DNA from: Steinernema hermaphroditum | Taxonomy: Eukaryota; Nematoda; Chromadorea; Rhabditida; Steinernematidae | Assembly (NCBI GenBank): GCA_030435675.1 | Contig: CM059622.1 | Coordinates: forward strand, 7,130,001-7,194,000 | Direction: 5' to 3' | DNA: 64,000 nt | Shown here: in pieces, positions 23,343 to 34,500 of the stretch | Layout of the letters: every line of letters starts with the position of its first letter | How positions within the stretch are numbered: the stretch's first letter is position 1 | Notes under the pieces: model-generated | Database searches by the model: none | The model's input: the letters and a program-made list of their open reading frames with translations, nothing else | Told to the model about the DNA's origin: nothing | Translations under genes and position numbers: made by a program

Positions 23343-24614
23343 ATGTTGCCGCCTGAGTACAACCTGACCGACCCGAGGATCCATCGGGTCTCCACCACGG
23401 ACTACGTCACTCTGGTAATTTCTCCCTCGATTGTGCCTGCCCCAACCCCCATCTTTAGGTGCGTCTCTGCTATGAGTCCATCGGCCACTTCCTTGATCGG
23501 TTCTACAAAGTGCGCCCCGACTACAGATTCCCGGGGACCTTCTTTGACGACCTTTCCAACATTGAGATATCTCGAGTGGACATCTTCTTGGTGTTTGGAT
23601 TGGCTGTGTTTTGGACCGTGATCAGGCACTTCTTCACGCAAAGCATTTCAAAGGCAAAATTTCCCCTCAGCGTTCCAACTTGCCTGGTTTCAGCCCATTG
23701 CAGAGTGGTGGGGAATCCCGATGCTGCACTTCCACAAGTTCCCGGAGTGTTTGTGGAAGTTCGTGTACTACGCGCTCGCGTGGGGATTCTCCTTCTACGT
23801 CCACATCCTCTCCGGAAAGTACCGTACATTCTACGACCCCCTTTCCATCTGGGAAGGTAACTTCGCCAGTTTTGTGTCCTGGGTCATCCGTCAGGTTCAG
23901 CATGGGCATCCGGAGAGATTCCTCCGGTGAACTGGGACATCTACGTGATATACGTCACGCAGTGTGCGTTCTATATCCACTCGATCTACGCCACACTCTA
24001 CATGGACATCTGGAGGAAAGACAGCATGATGATGTTCTTCCACCACTTCATCGCCCTCTCCCTTATCGGCCTCTCCTACGGCTCGGGTCACGTTCTCGAA
24101 GGCGCCTTTGTCCTCTTCCTCCACGATAACACCGATCTCCTCCTCGAGATGACGAAGCTCTGTTTCTACACGAAAAAGCGGACTAACGAAGAGTACTACC
24201 GCGTACTCGACGTCCTCGGCAACGTCTTCTTCGTCCTCTTCGCTCTCATGTGGTCAGTATCTCGGCAATTCCAGCTCCTCCACACTCATTCACAGGCTCA
24301 TATTCCGTCTCTACTGGTACCCTCTGAAGTTCCTCTACACTACCGTATATGCGGGTGTCTACTTGGCCCCTCAGGACTCGCCCTTCCTCCACGTTATTGG
24401 CCTCATGCTGGTCACTCTCCAGCTGATGAACATCTACTGGTTCAACTTCATCGTCCGGATGATCGTCAGAGTGTGCAGAACAGGCGAGGACCCGGAGGAC
24501 AATCGCGAATTCGACACAGAAGCCGTCTCGGGCATCCCTCGAGAACAGCTCAAGCAGCTAGCCGAGCAGGGTCAGCTCCATTCCGTGAATGGAGCGAAGA
24601 AGGAAAAAGCGTAA
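23343..24614 (+). CDS. Ceramide synthase (Lag1/LASS family, TLC domain)
   Basis: Five exons (23343-23414, 23459-23653, 23694-23856, 23901-24252, 24296-24614) encode 366 residues with several hydrophobic helices. The Lag1 motif is present: [15 protein letters not shown], then [17 protein letters not shown] with the paired histidines and [14 protein letters not shown]. These ER membrane enzymes N-acylate sphinganine with fatty acyl-CoA. There is no homeobox, as in nematode HYL-1, HYL-2 and LAGR-1; which one is orthologous is unclear. Intron 2 is 40 nt and starts with GC; splicing there is needed to keep the frame into PIAEWWG. The acceptor of intron 3 could also be 6 nt earlier. A further gtaagc...ttcag pair after 24610 would replace the stop by Ala-Thr-stop near 24665. 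Confidence 0.93.
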
Positions 24615-24879
24615 GCACGAGCAAGTTTCCTTTCTTTCTTGTATCTCTGCTGCTTTCAGAACTTAAAGAACCCACTTAAGAGAAGAGATAATAATTAATA
24701 CTGCTTGTTATCGTTGTTGTTTGATATCCAATAAAAAGCGTCGATCGCCTCTTCCTGGAATCTCCGAGAGTCTTCGAGAGAGATTCCATCGACGGCGCCG
24801 AGGGATGTCGCCGAGAAGCTGAAGGCGGGATCGCCCTGAAACCCGATTCCGAAGCTGCTTTGGTGACCAGCCGGATTAT

Positions 24880-25342
24880 GCGAAAATTCCGCGAAAAATA
24901 ATTCCGCGAACGAAAGTTCCGCGAATTTCATATTGCGCGAATTTCGAATTCCGCGAATTTCGAATTTCGCCAACGGTGTTTCTATTTTTCGTAAACATAA
25001 CTAAACAATATCATTGTGGGAGTCTTCGGGGAATTCCGCGGTCGCCTTCGATTTCATGTTTGTAAAAAGCCAGTAAAATGAGAAACCCATAGACATGAGC
25101 CTAAGTCAAGCCGGGGTTTGCCTAAGCCAAGTCTGGATGTTACGCCCGTTCCAGAAAATGAATGCCTGCGGCTCGCGAAAATTGGCGCTCGCCTGCGGCT
25201 CGCGCGCAGCCTAAATCCTAACTTTACTTTGCAAAAAATTCTTAGTACTATAACGGGTAGTTGAAATTTGTGGACCATGAAATTCGCGGAACTTTCGTCG
25301 CGGAATTTTCGTCGCGGAATTATTTTTCGCGGAATTTTCGCG
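24880..25342. repeat. Imperfect inverted repeat built of TTCCGCGAA units
   Basis: A block at 24880-24932, with repeated TTCCGCGAA and AATTCCGCG units, recurs inverted at 25278-25342. Extra short TTCCGCGAATTTCG copies extend to about 24970. The roughly 345 bp between the arms have no recognized content. It looks like a degraded small inverted-repeat element. Confidence 0.6.
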
Positions 25343-25642
25343 CCACGGCCCAGCCGACCTCAGATTCCACGCCGCCTTCTTCGCTGCCGTCTGCCTCCCG
25401 GTGGCGAAACGTCGACGTCGCGAAACGGACGGCTTCTTCTAGGGAATTCGTTTGCAAACTGCGTCTCTCTTTCGGCATCGTCGGATCCGACCGCTCAGCA
25501 GAGGGGTAACCGTGGAAATGAGACAGACGTCTCTGAGACGTCAGAGGACAGAAGTCTCCCAAGAAGCATCGCTTCCGAAGACCACTTAAGAGATCTGTGA
25601 TCTTATGGTTATCATCAGCACCTGCATCGCCAGCCACTTAAA

Positions 25643-25904
25643 ATGAAATTTTCTGCCTTCTTCGGATCGAGGAAGTCGTCCAAGAAAGATCGACAAGTTG
25701 AACCCTGTGCCCCGAAGAGTTGCAAAGAAGGAGAGGTCAATCCGCAGATGAGATGAAATTCTTCTCTCGCTCCTTGTCCGTTACACAGAAGTCTCTCTTC
25801 TCTCCGAGGAAGAGGTGGATAGGGTCCTGATGCAAGAGGCTCTTCTGAAGCTTAAGGAGTTCCAGGGGTGCATCCTAGTGGACACGAAGCGGACTCTGGT
25901 CTGA
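25643..25904 (+). CDS. Possible small gene, splice pattern unresolved
   Basis: An ATG at 25643 opens MKFSAFFGSRKSSKKDR..., a basic start. A second open block ending in a stop at 25902-25904 reads ...EEEVDRVLMQEALLKLKEFQGCILVD..., an amphipathic helix. An AATAAA follows about 25 nt later. The obvious donor (gtcaat at 25735) and acceptor (acacag near 25791) do not join the two blocks in the same frame, while a weaker donor (gttgca) does. I do not recognise either part. It may also be non-coding. Confidence 0.28.
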
Positions 25905-26441
25905 ATGTCTCTTTAAATGATCCTTTGAGGAATAAAAAACTGATAATTACCAACACCACTTGTGCATTTTAAGTATCTGATTTTCATTTAACTTTCCTAG
26001 AGCTCTTTTGACTTCCGACTGGTGCATTTGGCTCTCGACACGATCCGCCTGTCGTCTATATGTGCCACAGTGGATTATCGACGCCAATGCGCGTCGCTTT
26101 GCTCGGCGTTGCCCCTATTTGTGGCTCCGAGGCTGCGCTCTTTCCGCCGTTCTGGCGTTTCGCGAATTCAGGCTTCGTTCATCAGCGTCAGAAATGGTTA
26201 GTTCTGGTTGTTTGTCAGGCATTTACCCTCTTCTCCTCAGTTTTTGATTGTGACGCGTGATCCTGGCGTGAAAGATGTAAGCGAGTCGTCGCGAAATCGA
26301 AACAGATCAGCGCGTAAGTCCTGAGGATTTGATTGCTCTGTAGCGTTTCTTTAGCGGCTTTGCTGGATTCGTCGTAAGTATTACCTCTCTAACTGCTTTT
26401 CCATTCAGGTTTAGGAATAACCTTCAAACAGCTGGAGCGTA

Positions 26442-27350
26442 ATGGGACGTAAGAAGCGAAAGGTTGCCAAGCCTTGGTGCTGGTGAGTCAATCTGCCTTT
26501 CTCGGCATTTCAACAGCGGCTGTTTAGGTATTGCAATCGTGAGTTCGACGATGAGAAGATTCTGATCCAACACCAGAAGGCGAAGCATTTCAAGTGTCAC
26601 ATTTGCCACAAGAAGCTGTTTACTGGACCAGGTTTGGCAATTCACTGCATGCAAGTGCATAAGGAGACCATTGATAAGATTCCTGGTGCTCTTCCTGGCC
26701 GTGATTCTGCCGAAGTGGAAGTTTACGGCATGGAGGGAATTCCTGAGGATGCAGTGCAAGGAGAAGAGCCGGCGGCGAAGATGGCGCGCACTGGAATGCC
26801 GCCGATGCCAACGGGAATGATGCCTCCTGCGTTCAACGGCGGTCAAGCTCCGTTTGGTATGCCTCCCATGCCTGGAATGCCTCCTTTCCCGATGCCTGGA
26901 ATGCCGCCCATGCATGGAATGGCTCCATTCCCCGTTCCTCAAGGAATGCCTGGAATTGCTCCGTTCCCAGTAGGTGGTACCGGAATGCCGCCGATGCCCC
27001 CAATGCCACCTCCGCCTATGCACAGTGGTCCAACCACAAGCGCACCGCCAAAGAAGTATACTCCTCCTCCACCATCCGAAGATGGAGCGAGCACGTCCGC
27101 TGCTCCGGTGTCCTTCACCTTCCCTGCTTATGCTAACAGCGTCACACTTGGACCCGACGGCTTCGAAGTTAAGGATCTGAAGCCTAACAAGAACCTCGAA
27201 ACAAAAACGCAAGTTATTCATCCAGATGACAACATATCCTTGGTATGTCCTTTTTCAATGATGGTATGAAGAGCGTATCATTTTCAGGAAGAACGAATGG
27301 CTAGTATTCTCGATAGAGGCATGAAAGTAGATGCTGGATACGTCCACTAG
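26442..27350 (+). CDS. BuGZ/ZNF207-like zinc-finger protein
   Basis: Three exons (26442-26482, 26528-27242, 27288-27350) encode 272 residues. The N-terminus, [18 protein letters not shown], and the two C2H2-type fingers that follow (CWYC...[15 protein letters not shown]...HCMQVH) are almost identical to human ZNF207 as I remember it. A YGMEGIPE block follows, then a long Pro/Met/Gly-rich low-complexity region. The C-terminal exon junction reads [14 protein letters not shown], resembling the GLEBS motif that binds Bub3. BuGZ binds microtubules and stabilizes Bub3 at kinetochores, and its low-complexity part can phase-separate. TTCAG and several gtaag signals between 26250 and 26441 suggest 5' UTR introns. 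Confidence 0.94.
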
Positions 27351-27848
27351 GCGAATACTCCTGAGGAATCTTTTTGTTGGTCCGAATTTACTTTCTTTCT
27401 GCTTACAAGTTGCGTCTTATGGTGTGAGTGTGCTTATTAATGAGAATAAAACGTTGGGAAGATTTCTCTTTCGCGTCGCCGAGAGCTTTCTTGGGGTTCG
27501 GTTCGTGGCGGTGGGCGTGGAGACGAGCTGTATTCTGTCTTCACAAGTGGATAAGCCTTTACAAGCCCTTTCCTGTTCTGCGGAGGCGCATAGTAACACG
27601 CCGAGGCAAAGAGAACACGCTGTTGTAGGCCGATTTGCTGCCCTCAGCGTGTTCGTGGCGGGACCACCCGGCCAATCTGCTTCCTCCTCCAGGCCAACTT
27701 GCTGCGCTTACTATTTTTTGGCCATTTTTGTGCTATAGTGGTCCAAAGTGGACAAAATTGATCACGTGGGACGGTTCGGGAATGATGGTTGGTGATCAAA
27801 TACATTCTTCGCCGCAGTTTTAGCTTAGTACACCAGCCAAGTATTGGT
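27351..27848. other. Intergenic stretch between BuGZ and the RING gene
   Basis: BuGZ 3' UTR and spacer with no coding signal. An AATAAA at about 27444 fits BuGZ polyadenylation. Confidence 0.4.
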
Positions 27849-29230
27849 ATGGACGGCGTCAAATACAGAGATGGTAAGTCCTAGAGCAATAGCTCCGAAA
27901 GCAATTTGGAGAAGTAGAGTGTATGAACTTTCCAGATTGGCATCATATCGTTTTGAGACATACGAGCGAAGTGAGTATCATTCAAATGGACGTCTGCATT
28001 GCAGCGGTGTCTCGTCCTCGCACAGCTGACAGACATCGACTGCTCGGACACGTTTGTATCGCGAGGTTATATTTGGAATTTCACGCGACTTTCGAGTTTC
28101 AGGTGTTCCTTATGGATGAAATTATCGACATCTTTGGTGACCCAAACGCCGTGTCGAACTTAGCGGAACCCAAAGCCACAGCTAACCAAATACAGGCAGT
28201 ACCAACTGGAAACATCTTGCGGATCAGCGCCACTCTGGAAAACATCGTTTCGGTTCCGAACGACGACATGGCATGGTTTTCCATTGCTTGGGCCTCATTT
28301 CTAACGTTTTCTCCATTCAGGACACTGGCGACACGGAGTACGATGACCTGCGGAGACGCGCTTATGCCGTAACGGGAGGAACCGAGGAACCTACCTACGA
28401 ACTCAAGCCCTTCGGAGACTCCTATTTGATGGTGCAGACTGTTACGGAGCTGCGCGCTGTGGACAAGGGCCACGTTTGCCTGGACTTTCTAATGCTGCGA
28501 ACTCATTGTACACCAGAAATCGTGTTTTCGCACAAGCTTTCGCTGGAATACTTCCCTAAAGCGATCGTATACCGCGAGTCCGTCGCGGCTGCACTGTCAG
28601 GAAGGCACGAGCCGCTGTCCCTCAGAGTGGGAGACATCATTCGCATGGAACTCAGAGATGTAAGTGTATATGGATGGAGGATGCGATTTCCTCTTACTCT
28701 TCTAGGTTTCTCTGCGTGGATTCGACTTCCGAGTATCGGTTCGTGGAAAAGTTGGCCCGTGGCGACCGTTTCCTCATCCTTTCTTCTTTTTCTACGTTGG
28801 ACTACGATGTGCGCCAGATTCCTACAACTACCGTCCAGCGCAGCTATCTGCTCTGCCGTTCGCATGTTTCAATGGAAGCGAAACAATTCCCCTACGAAGA
28901 TGGTTGCTGGAAGAGCCGACGGAATGTACGATCTGCTGCGAACAACGAAGGCCCGCTGTCCTGATACCGTGCCGCCATATGATCTGTATGGACTGCGCCA
29001 AAAAGGTCGGAAAATGCCCCTTTTGCAATGAGAAGGCTTGGAAGTACGTCGTATGTGTGCAGAGCTTCAGCCGATGTGCGTTCCCAGGATGCGGTTGCAA
29101 CCAAATAGATATGGTAGCCCAGCCCTGCAACTGCCTCATCGGATGCGAGGAAGGCGCAAAGGAGTACAAAGGTGACATCTGCCCCGTTTGCTGCCGATGG
29201 CTTAAGCGATTTGTTCGTGTTTTTGTATGA
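27849..29230 (+). CDS. RING-finger protein, putative E3 ubiquitin ligase
   Basis: Six exons (27849-27873, 27936-27970, 28005-28055, 28103-28270, 28321-28659, 28706-29230) encode 380 residues. The first 270 residues are unfamiliar and largely beta-rich. Near residue 275 a C3HC4 RING is clear: CTICCEQRRPAVLIPCRHMICMDC...CPFC. It is followed by a second, shorter cysteine block (CAFPGCGC...PCNCLIGC...CPVC) that looks like a decayed or atypical second RING. The RING suggests ubiquitin ligase activity; substrates are unknown. Intron 2 is only 34 nt. Intron 4 is read as GC-AG; a GT donor slightly upstream (28250 region) would delete eight residues. The next gene starts only 175 nt downstream on the same strand, which fits an operon. 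Confidence 0.75.
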
Positions 29231-29404
29231 AGTTTTAACCACTTCCTGTCGTTTTCCAACGATATGCATCTGTTGTGATAAAATACTCATTGTTCCAAAC
29301 ATTGTCCCCACCTACAAAGCGGTGCAAGATGTGGCGTTCGCGCATTGTTTTCCGGGTCGGAGCAGATGTCCGTTTTGGTCGTTCACTTGCAATTGGTGGT
29401 CACC

Positions 29405-30124
29405 ATGCCGAACGTTTTCAAACGTCTCTTCGGAAACTTTAAAAGTGGAAAAAAGGATAAAAAGGAGGAGGTAGGCCACGGAATTTTACATCTCTTAATC
29501 GTTCCCCTCTCCTAGAAGTCTTCTGGTCAGGACGTAGCAGAGTTCGACCGAGAGATCACTAGGCGCCGATCTGTCCACTTCGGATCTCCGAGAACCTACG
29601 ACTATCCCCCCGAGGTTCCTCCGCACCGCTACAATCGAAAGAGGTACGATGAGGAAAATGCGTACGGCTCCCGGAAGTATCTGAACAAAACATTTGACGG
29701 AGAACCTGGCGCCCACAAACATCCCTCGCGGGGGGATCACTTCCGATCGTTGAGGCGCCATCGTTCAAACTCCGTGGCGGCGTACGAGGAATTCTCCGAC
29801 CACGATGAATATCCGATTGACGCGTCGTCGAAGACGATTCGGAACTTGGAGATAAAACTCGCTTTGGCCACAAAGAGGATCATCGAGCAGGACTACATGC
29901 TCGACAACGCGTACAGACAAAGAATGAAGGCAGAGCAGGAGAGTTTGGCATACAGGAGCCGTCTGCAGGAGGAGATGAAGTTTCGAACGACTATCCAACG
30001 ACCTTACGACGCCCACTACAACATGCTACCTCCGGATTCGCCGGAGTCACTCAAAACGATATTGAGTGGCGCTGCTGAAGTCAACACAGGAATGCTCGAG
30101 GACGAGCGCTCGTCAGTTGTGTGA
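29405..30124 (+). CDS. Uncharacterized basic protein with a C-terminal coiled coil
   Basis: Two exons (29405-29470, 29516-30124) encode 224 residues. I do not recognise the family. The N-terminus is short and basic (MPNVFKRLFGNFKSGKK), with a possible membrane-binding amphipathic start. A Tyr/Arg/His-rich middle part is followed by a helix at about residues 140-185 (TIRNLEIKLALATKRIIEQDYMLD...) with heptad character, and by a Pro-rich tail. No catalytic motif seen. The 175-nt distance from the RING gene upstream suggests downstream position in an operon. Confidence 0.62.
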
Positions 30125-30617
30125 TTTTAGTCAAGTGCGACAACAGGGATAAAAACTGATTGATTTGATAACACATCCAAATTAGAGGAGATTATAGCTC
30201 CTGGAAAAGGCGACGAGAAAGTACGCTTGAACGAAGACCGATTGATCGTATTCGTATCAGGCTGCTTCTGTTTGAAGGTCTTGTGTCTCGCAGCGACACG
30301 GACGTTTCAGCTGTCTGCGTCGTGATCGTAGACATCTCAGAATGTGCGCTGGTCGTTCTCGATGTCTAGGCTAGCTGTCCCTTCGCCTATGCGTCCTTTG
30401 GTGATGTTCCTGTTACTTCATTGCTGATTTCGTGGTGCAGTGATGAAGCTTTGCTTAGGACTGTTCTGGGCACGTGAGTCTGGACATTTCTTCACTTCAT
30501 GAAGCATCCTTTTATTGCGCGATTATGCTGGGACTTTCCGCGAGGGTTTATTTTGTAATTTATCTTTAATTCTTTGTTTTCAGCCGTTCCGCCTTCGGTT
30601 GTAGAGGATCTGTCGAG
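30125..30617. other. Intergenic stretch and 5' UTR before the helix-turn-helix-like gene
   Basis: Nothing coding. TTTTCAG at about 30578-30584 precedes the next start codon by 34 nt and could be a trans-splice acceptor. Confidence 0.4.
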
Positions 30618-31324
30618 ATGGCTTACAACAACACCTTCTGGAATTCGCCCGATGCTCAGCGCATTGTTTCAAACTACCTTCGACTTCGGCGTCTTGGTAC
30701 CGTTATCAATATGACCTGGATTCAAGACGTTGTGCGCCGCCGATATGGTTTGAATGTCTCACTTGCTACTATATCCCGACAGGTCAGAATTGCCAATGGA
30801 TGGGTATGTGCTCGTATTCCTATTTCCTCCACCGATGCGATTCTGAGTTTAGATTCCTCCTTCCCCTTCCCGTCGTCGCGCCGTCGCTAGAACAGCAGTC
30901 ACCGAGAATGGAACCCAGCAAGCCAACAACACAGCTCCTACTGCTGAAAACAATCCCGGGCCGGAGTCTGTCGAAGGGGGCGAAGTTCTTTTCGCTCCTG
31001 CGAATGCCGACCAACCCGTGATCGGGGAAAACGCTCAAGAATTGCCTTCATCGGATGAGGAATTGGACAGCAGTCAGGCCAGTACTACCAGCATTCGCAG
31101 TGATCTTTCGTCAGAAGAAGAATATTCCAGTGCGCTACGCGATAATAACTTTCGTAGTATGTTCACTGCGTTCTGTCTCCGTTGAATTGCATTTTTTTGC
31201 AGCCCAACTGACCATCGACCAGGCGCGACAACTCTTCTTCAATCTTCTTGCCGAGATGGAGCAAACTCGAGTGGATGATTTCCTCCAGTGGATAGTCAAC
31301 CGTTTCAATGTGGCTAGGAACTAG
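30618..31324 (+). CDS. Uncharacterized protein with a helix-turn-helix-like N-terminus
   Basis: Three exons (30618-30803, 30853-31156, 31203-31324) encode 203 residues. Residues about 30-60 (TWIQDVVRRRYGLNVSLATISRQVR) have the shape of a helix-turn-helix, with a Gly-Leu turn and a Ser/Thr-rich recognition helix like those in transposase and resolvase N-termini. The middle is acidic and low-complexity (SSDEELDSSQ, SSEEEYSS), and the C-terminus is a compact helical segment (TIDQARQLFFNLLAEMEQTR). It could be a transcription factor or a domesticated transposase fragment. I see no catalytic residues and no orthologue I can name. Confidence 0.55.
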
Positions 31325-31518
31325 AATTGACTGTGCTGTTCTTTGTTTTGTTGTGTGGAGCCTATTTATATTCGTAACCCTGTCCATAATCCGTAAAATG
31401 TTGTTTTGTACCTAATAAACTGTAACTATTGCATAATAAAGGATTGGTTTTGAACAAATGCTTGAGTAATGTACAAGTTTTATTTGTTCCCGCCTTATTT
31501 CGCATGAGATTCACCAGG

Positions 31519-34500
31519 TTAGCTAGTTTTGTTCACTTTGAAACGTATGCGGTTCAGGTGTTCGGCATCGCGGAAGTAGTTCGCTACGGATTCCCCACTG
31601 TTGGGTCGTCCCATGATTTTGCTGTAGACCATGTCGGCCATGAGCGCCGCCTTCGAAACGATGGAGCAACCGGTGCGCATGTTGGGTTTGATGGAAACGA
31701 GTTCGCGGAGGTTGTCGCGGGCCTCGAGCGTCCCCACTCCTGAGATGAGCACTCGTACGTTTCTAGCTAAAATCAAGCGTTTAGACGATGCCTAGACTAC
31801 GGTAATCACTTACTGAGTCTATCTACACGGGTGACGCGGAGAACGAGGTGGTGGAGGCCGGTCTTCTTCTGCATGTTCTCGCGCATCGCCTCCATCACTT
31901 CGGGGTTTTTGGTGTCTGGCGGCACCTCGATGACGAAGGGATCGAGTTCGTAGAGGCGAACGCCCTCGTTAAACATCGTTTTTTCGGTAGAAGGTTCTTC
32001 GATGCGCAGCTGTGGGAGCGCGAAGAACATCCCGGAGAAGGTGATACGGTAGAAGGTATGGCTGGCGGCCTGAAAAGCGATTATTGGTACTATTCCCTAT
32101 GGTGATGGGGCTTACCCTGACCAGAGGAGGAAGCAGCTCTCTCTGGAGAGCCTTCTCGACGCCGAGTTCCTCGAAGGGGACCATCTGCTTCTCGCGGAAT
32201 GCGCGAGTAGAGAGGTACTCGAAGAAGTCCATCAGAAGACGTCCCAGTCCTCCGATGCGCTGGTGAAGGTCGCATTGTCCCATCGAGTGGACGTCCACCT
32301 CCAAGGGGATCTTCTCGAAAAAGGGCCTATTTCCGCTGACGGCGAAAAGAATGAGCAGGTAGAAGAGATATTCGGGGCAAAGGAGGTCCCCGAAAATTTT
32401 CTGCTCGTGGCCGAACTTGTCGAGGAGGAAAAACGTCTCCGAAAGGCCCTGGTAGACGGTACAGTAGCGAAGGAGCGTCTCGTCTTCGGCGAGGTCCTCG
32501 AGGAACAGCTTGTAGTCGTCCTGGAAGATCTTCGCGTAGTCCTGTACGTACTTGTCAAGACGCATCAGGAGGGGCGTTCCCATTCGGAGGTCGACGCCTC
32601 CCTGCAGGTTACGGTAGTAGTTTTCCTTCTTGACTTCGGCGAGGACGTCGAAGGCCACCCAGGGAAAAGAGAGGATGCGGCGCGCGTCCTTGCTTCGTTG
32701 GGAACCGTAGCAGACCTGGTAGTAGGCGCTAGCGCGCTGTTTCATCTGGAGGGTGACCTCCTTGCAGACGCGTCTCTCTGTGTCCTGCTCGTTAAGCTTC
32801 GGCGTCGTGCGACGGTGGTTCGCCTCGACGACAGTAAGCTGCTGGTAGCCACCGCAGGCCTCGAAGAAGTCCTCGCGCGCCTTCTGGAAAACGGCAGAGA
32901 CGCGCTGCTCGATGGCGTAGTTGGTGTTGAACATGGACATGTCGTCGTTGTCGCGATCGCTGAGGCGGTTCCGAGCATTCGAGATGGCGCCGGTGAAGAG
33001 CTGTGCCTCGTCCTTGACGCCGTAGTTGTCGAGGATGGCTCGCATGCTCGCGTTGTAGGCACGCATCGCCAGATGCGCCTCGGCCTCGTACTTCCGCCAG
33101 CCGGACACTTCGAACTCGGGGTCGACCTCGGGCGCGCGGCTTTCTTGGTGGTCCATCGTATAGAGGAGGATGCTCTCCACCTCCTTCGAGCGCCTGTAGA
33201 GCTGCCCGTTGAGGTTCGCGCTCACGTACTCGGGTTCGCGGTCCTTTTTCTCCATGAAGTCGGGGTAGCGGTCAGGCTTCTCGGCGGGGATGCCGAGCTT
33301 CTCGTCAGCACGCGTTGTCAGCTTATCGGGCGGCGTTCCGTTCTTCGGAAAGTCGACGGCCATCGAGTGCTTCCGCGCGATGCTCAGGCACACTTCGCTG
33401 TCGATGCCGTAGAGGTCGGAGTTGACGAGAAAGGCGTAGGAGATGGTGCCAATGGAGTCCAGTTTGATGTACTTGATGATGTGCTCGATGACGTGCTCCG
33501 ACGGTGACTTCTTCGGGTCGGGCTTCTGCTTCGGCGGCTTCGGGAAGTCGATGGGGTCCTCGTTGCGGTCGAAGAAGAGTTCCGGGTCCCACATGAGGGC
33601 GTACTCGTCGCCGTCCAGGTCGGAACCGGCCATCTGATCTGGATGCGGGCGGGGACCGTAGCGTGGGAAAACGACGACGTCGACGAGATGGTGCAGTTCA
33701 GGGATGTCGACCGCCTGAAACATCCGCATATCGCCAGCGACATTCTGTGGGTTCTTTGTCATCAGCACGGGGCCCTTGAGGATGGTCTTCGCCGCGGTAA
33801 CGCCAGGCGTCTTCAGGAAGAGGTTGTTGGTGATCTGGCAGAAGATCTGACCATACTGGAGGCCGCCGGTCTCGTCGATGACTCCGAACATCATGCGGCC
33901 GTGCGAGAAGGGGATTGCCACCTGGTTCTTCGAACGAAGGCGCCGCATTGCGTACTGCACGTTGCACTGTAGAAGGCTCCGGAAGAAGGGCTCCTCGGTG
34001 AGGTAAAAGCCCTTCTCTGTACTCAGCTTCTGGATGTCGATGCGCCGCGGCATCTCGCTGAGCTTCTCGCGGGCGCGGTGCTCATCGGTGAGGCACTTCC
34101 CGAGGCCGTTCAGCTGGAGATCCAGGAGTTGGTGGACGCGCGCCACGAGGCGCTTATGCGTCGCTTCGTTCTGCATCGCCGTCACTTGGTCCATGATGTT
34201 GATCATCGGGCGGTTCAGTTGCATCGGCGTCGGCGTACTGTACTTCACGATGTCGATGTCGTTGTCCTCGCGGCTATGGAACTTGTTCTGCGAGTCCCGG
34301 AAGCTGAGTTCGATGTCGTACTGGCGGTACTTCCGCCTTTCATTGATGCCGTACTTCCTAGCGTAATCTCGGAAGTGGTCGATGTTCGGGTTCAGCGTCA
34401 CGATGCCTTTCATGCCTCGAAATCGAATCTGCAAACATTGTTAGAGATCGCCCTGTGTGGCGAATAGGCTGACCTGGTACACAGAAGGTATGAAGTCGTG

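Noticed and set aside
32263..33507. Plus-strand open frame of 414 codons
   Set aside because: It is the exact antisense of the long RdRP exon, whose codon bias leaves the reverse frame open. The protein is Leu/Val/Glu-rich without any domain.
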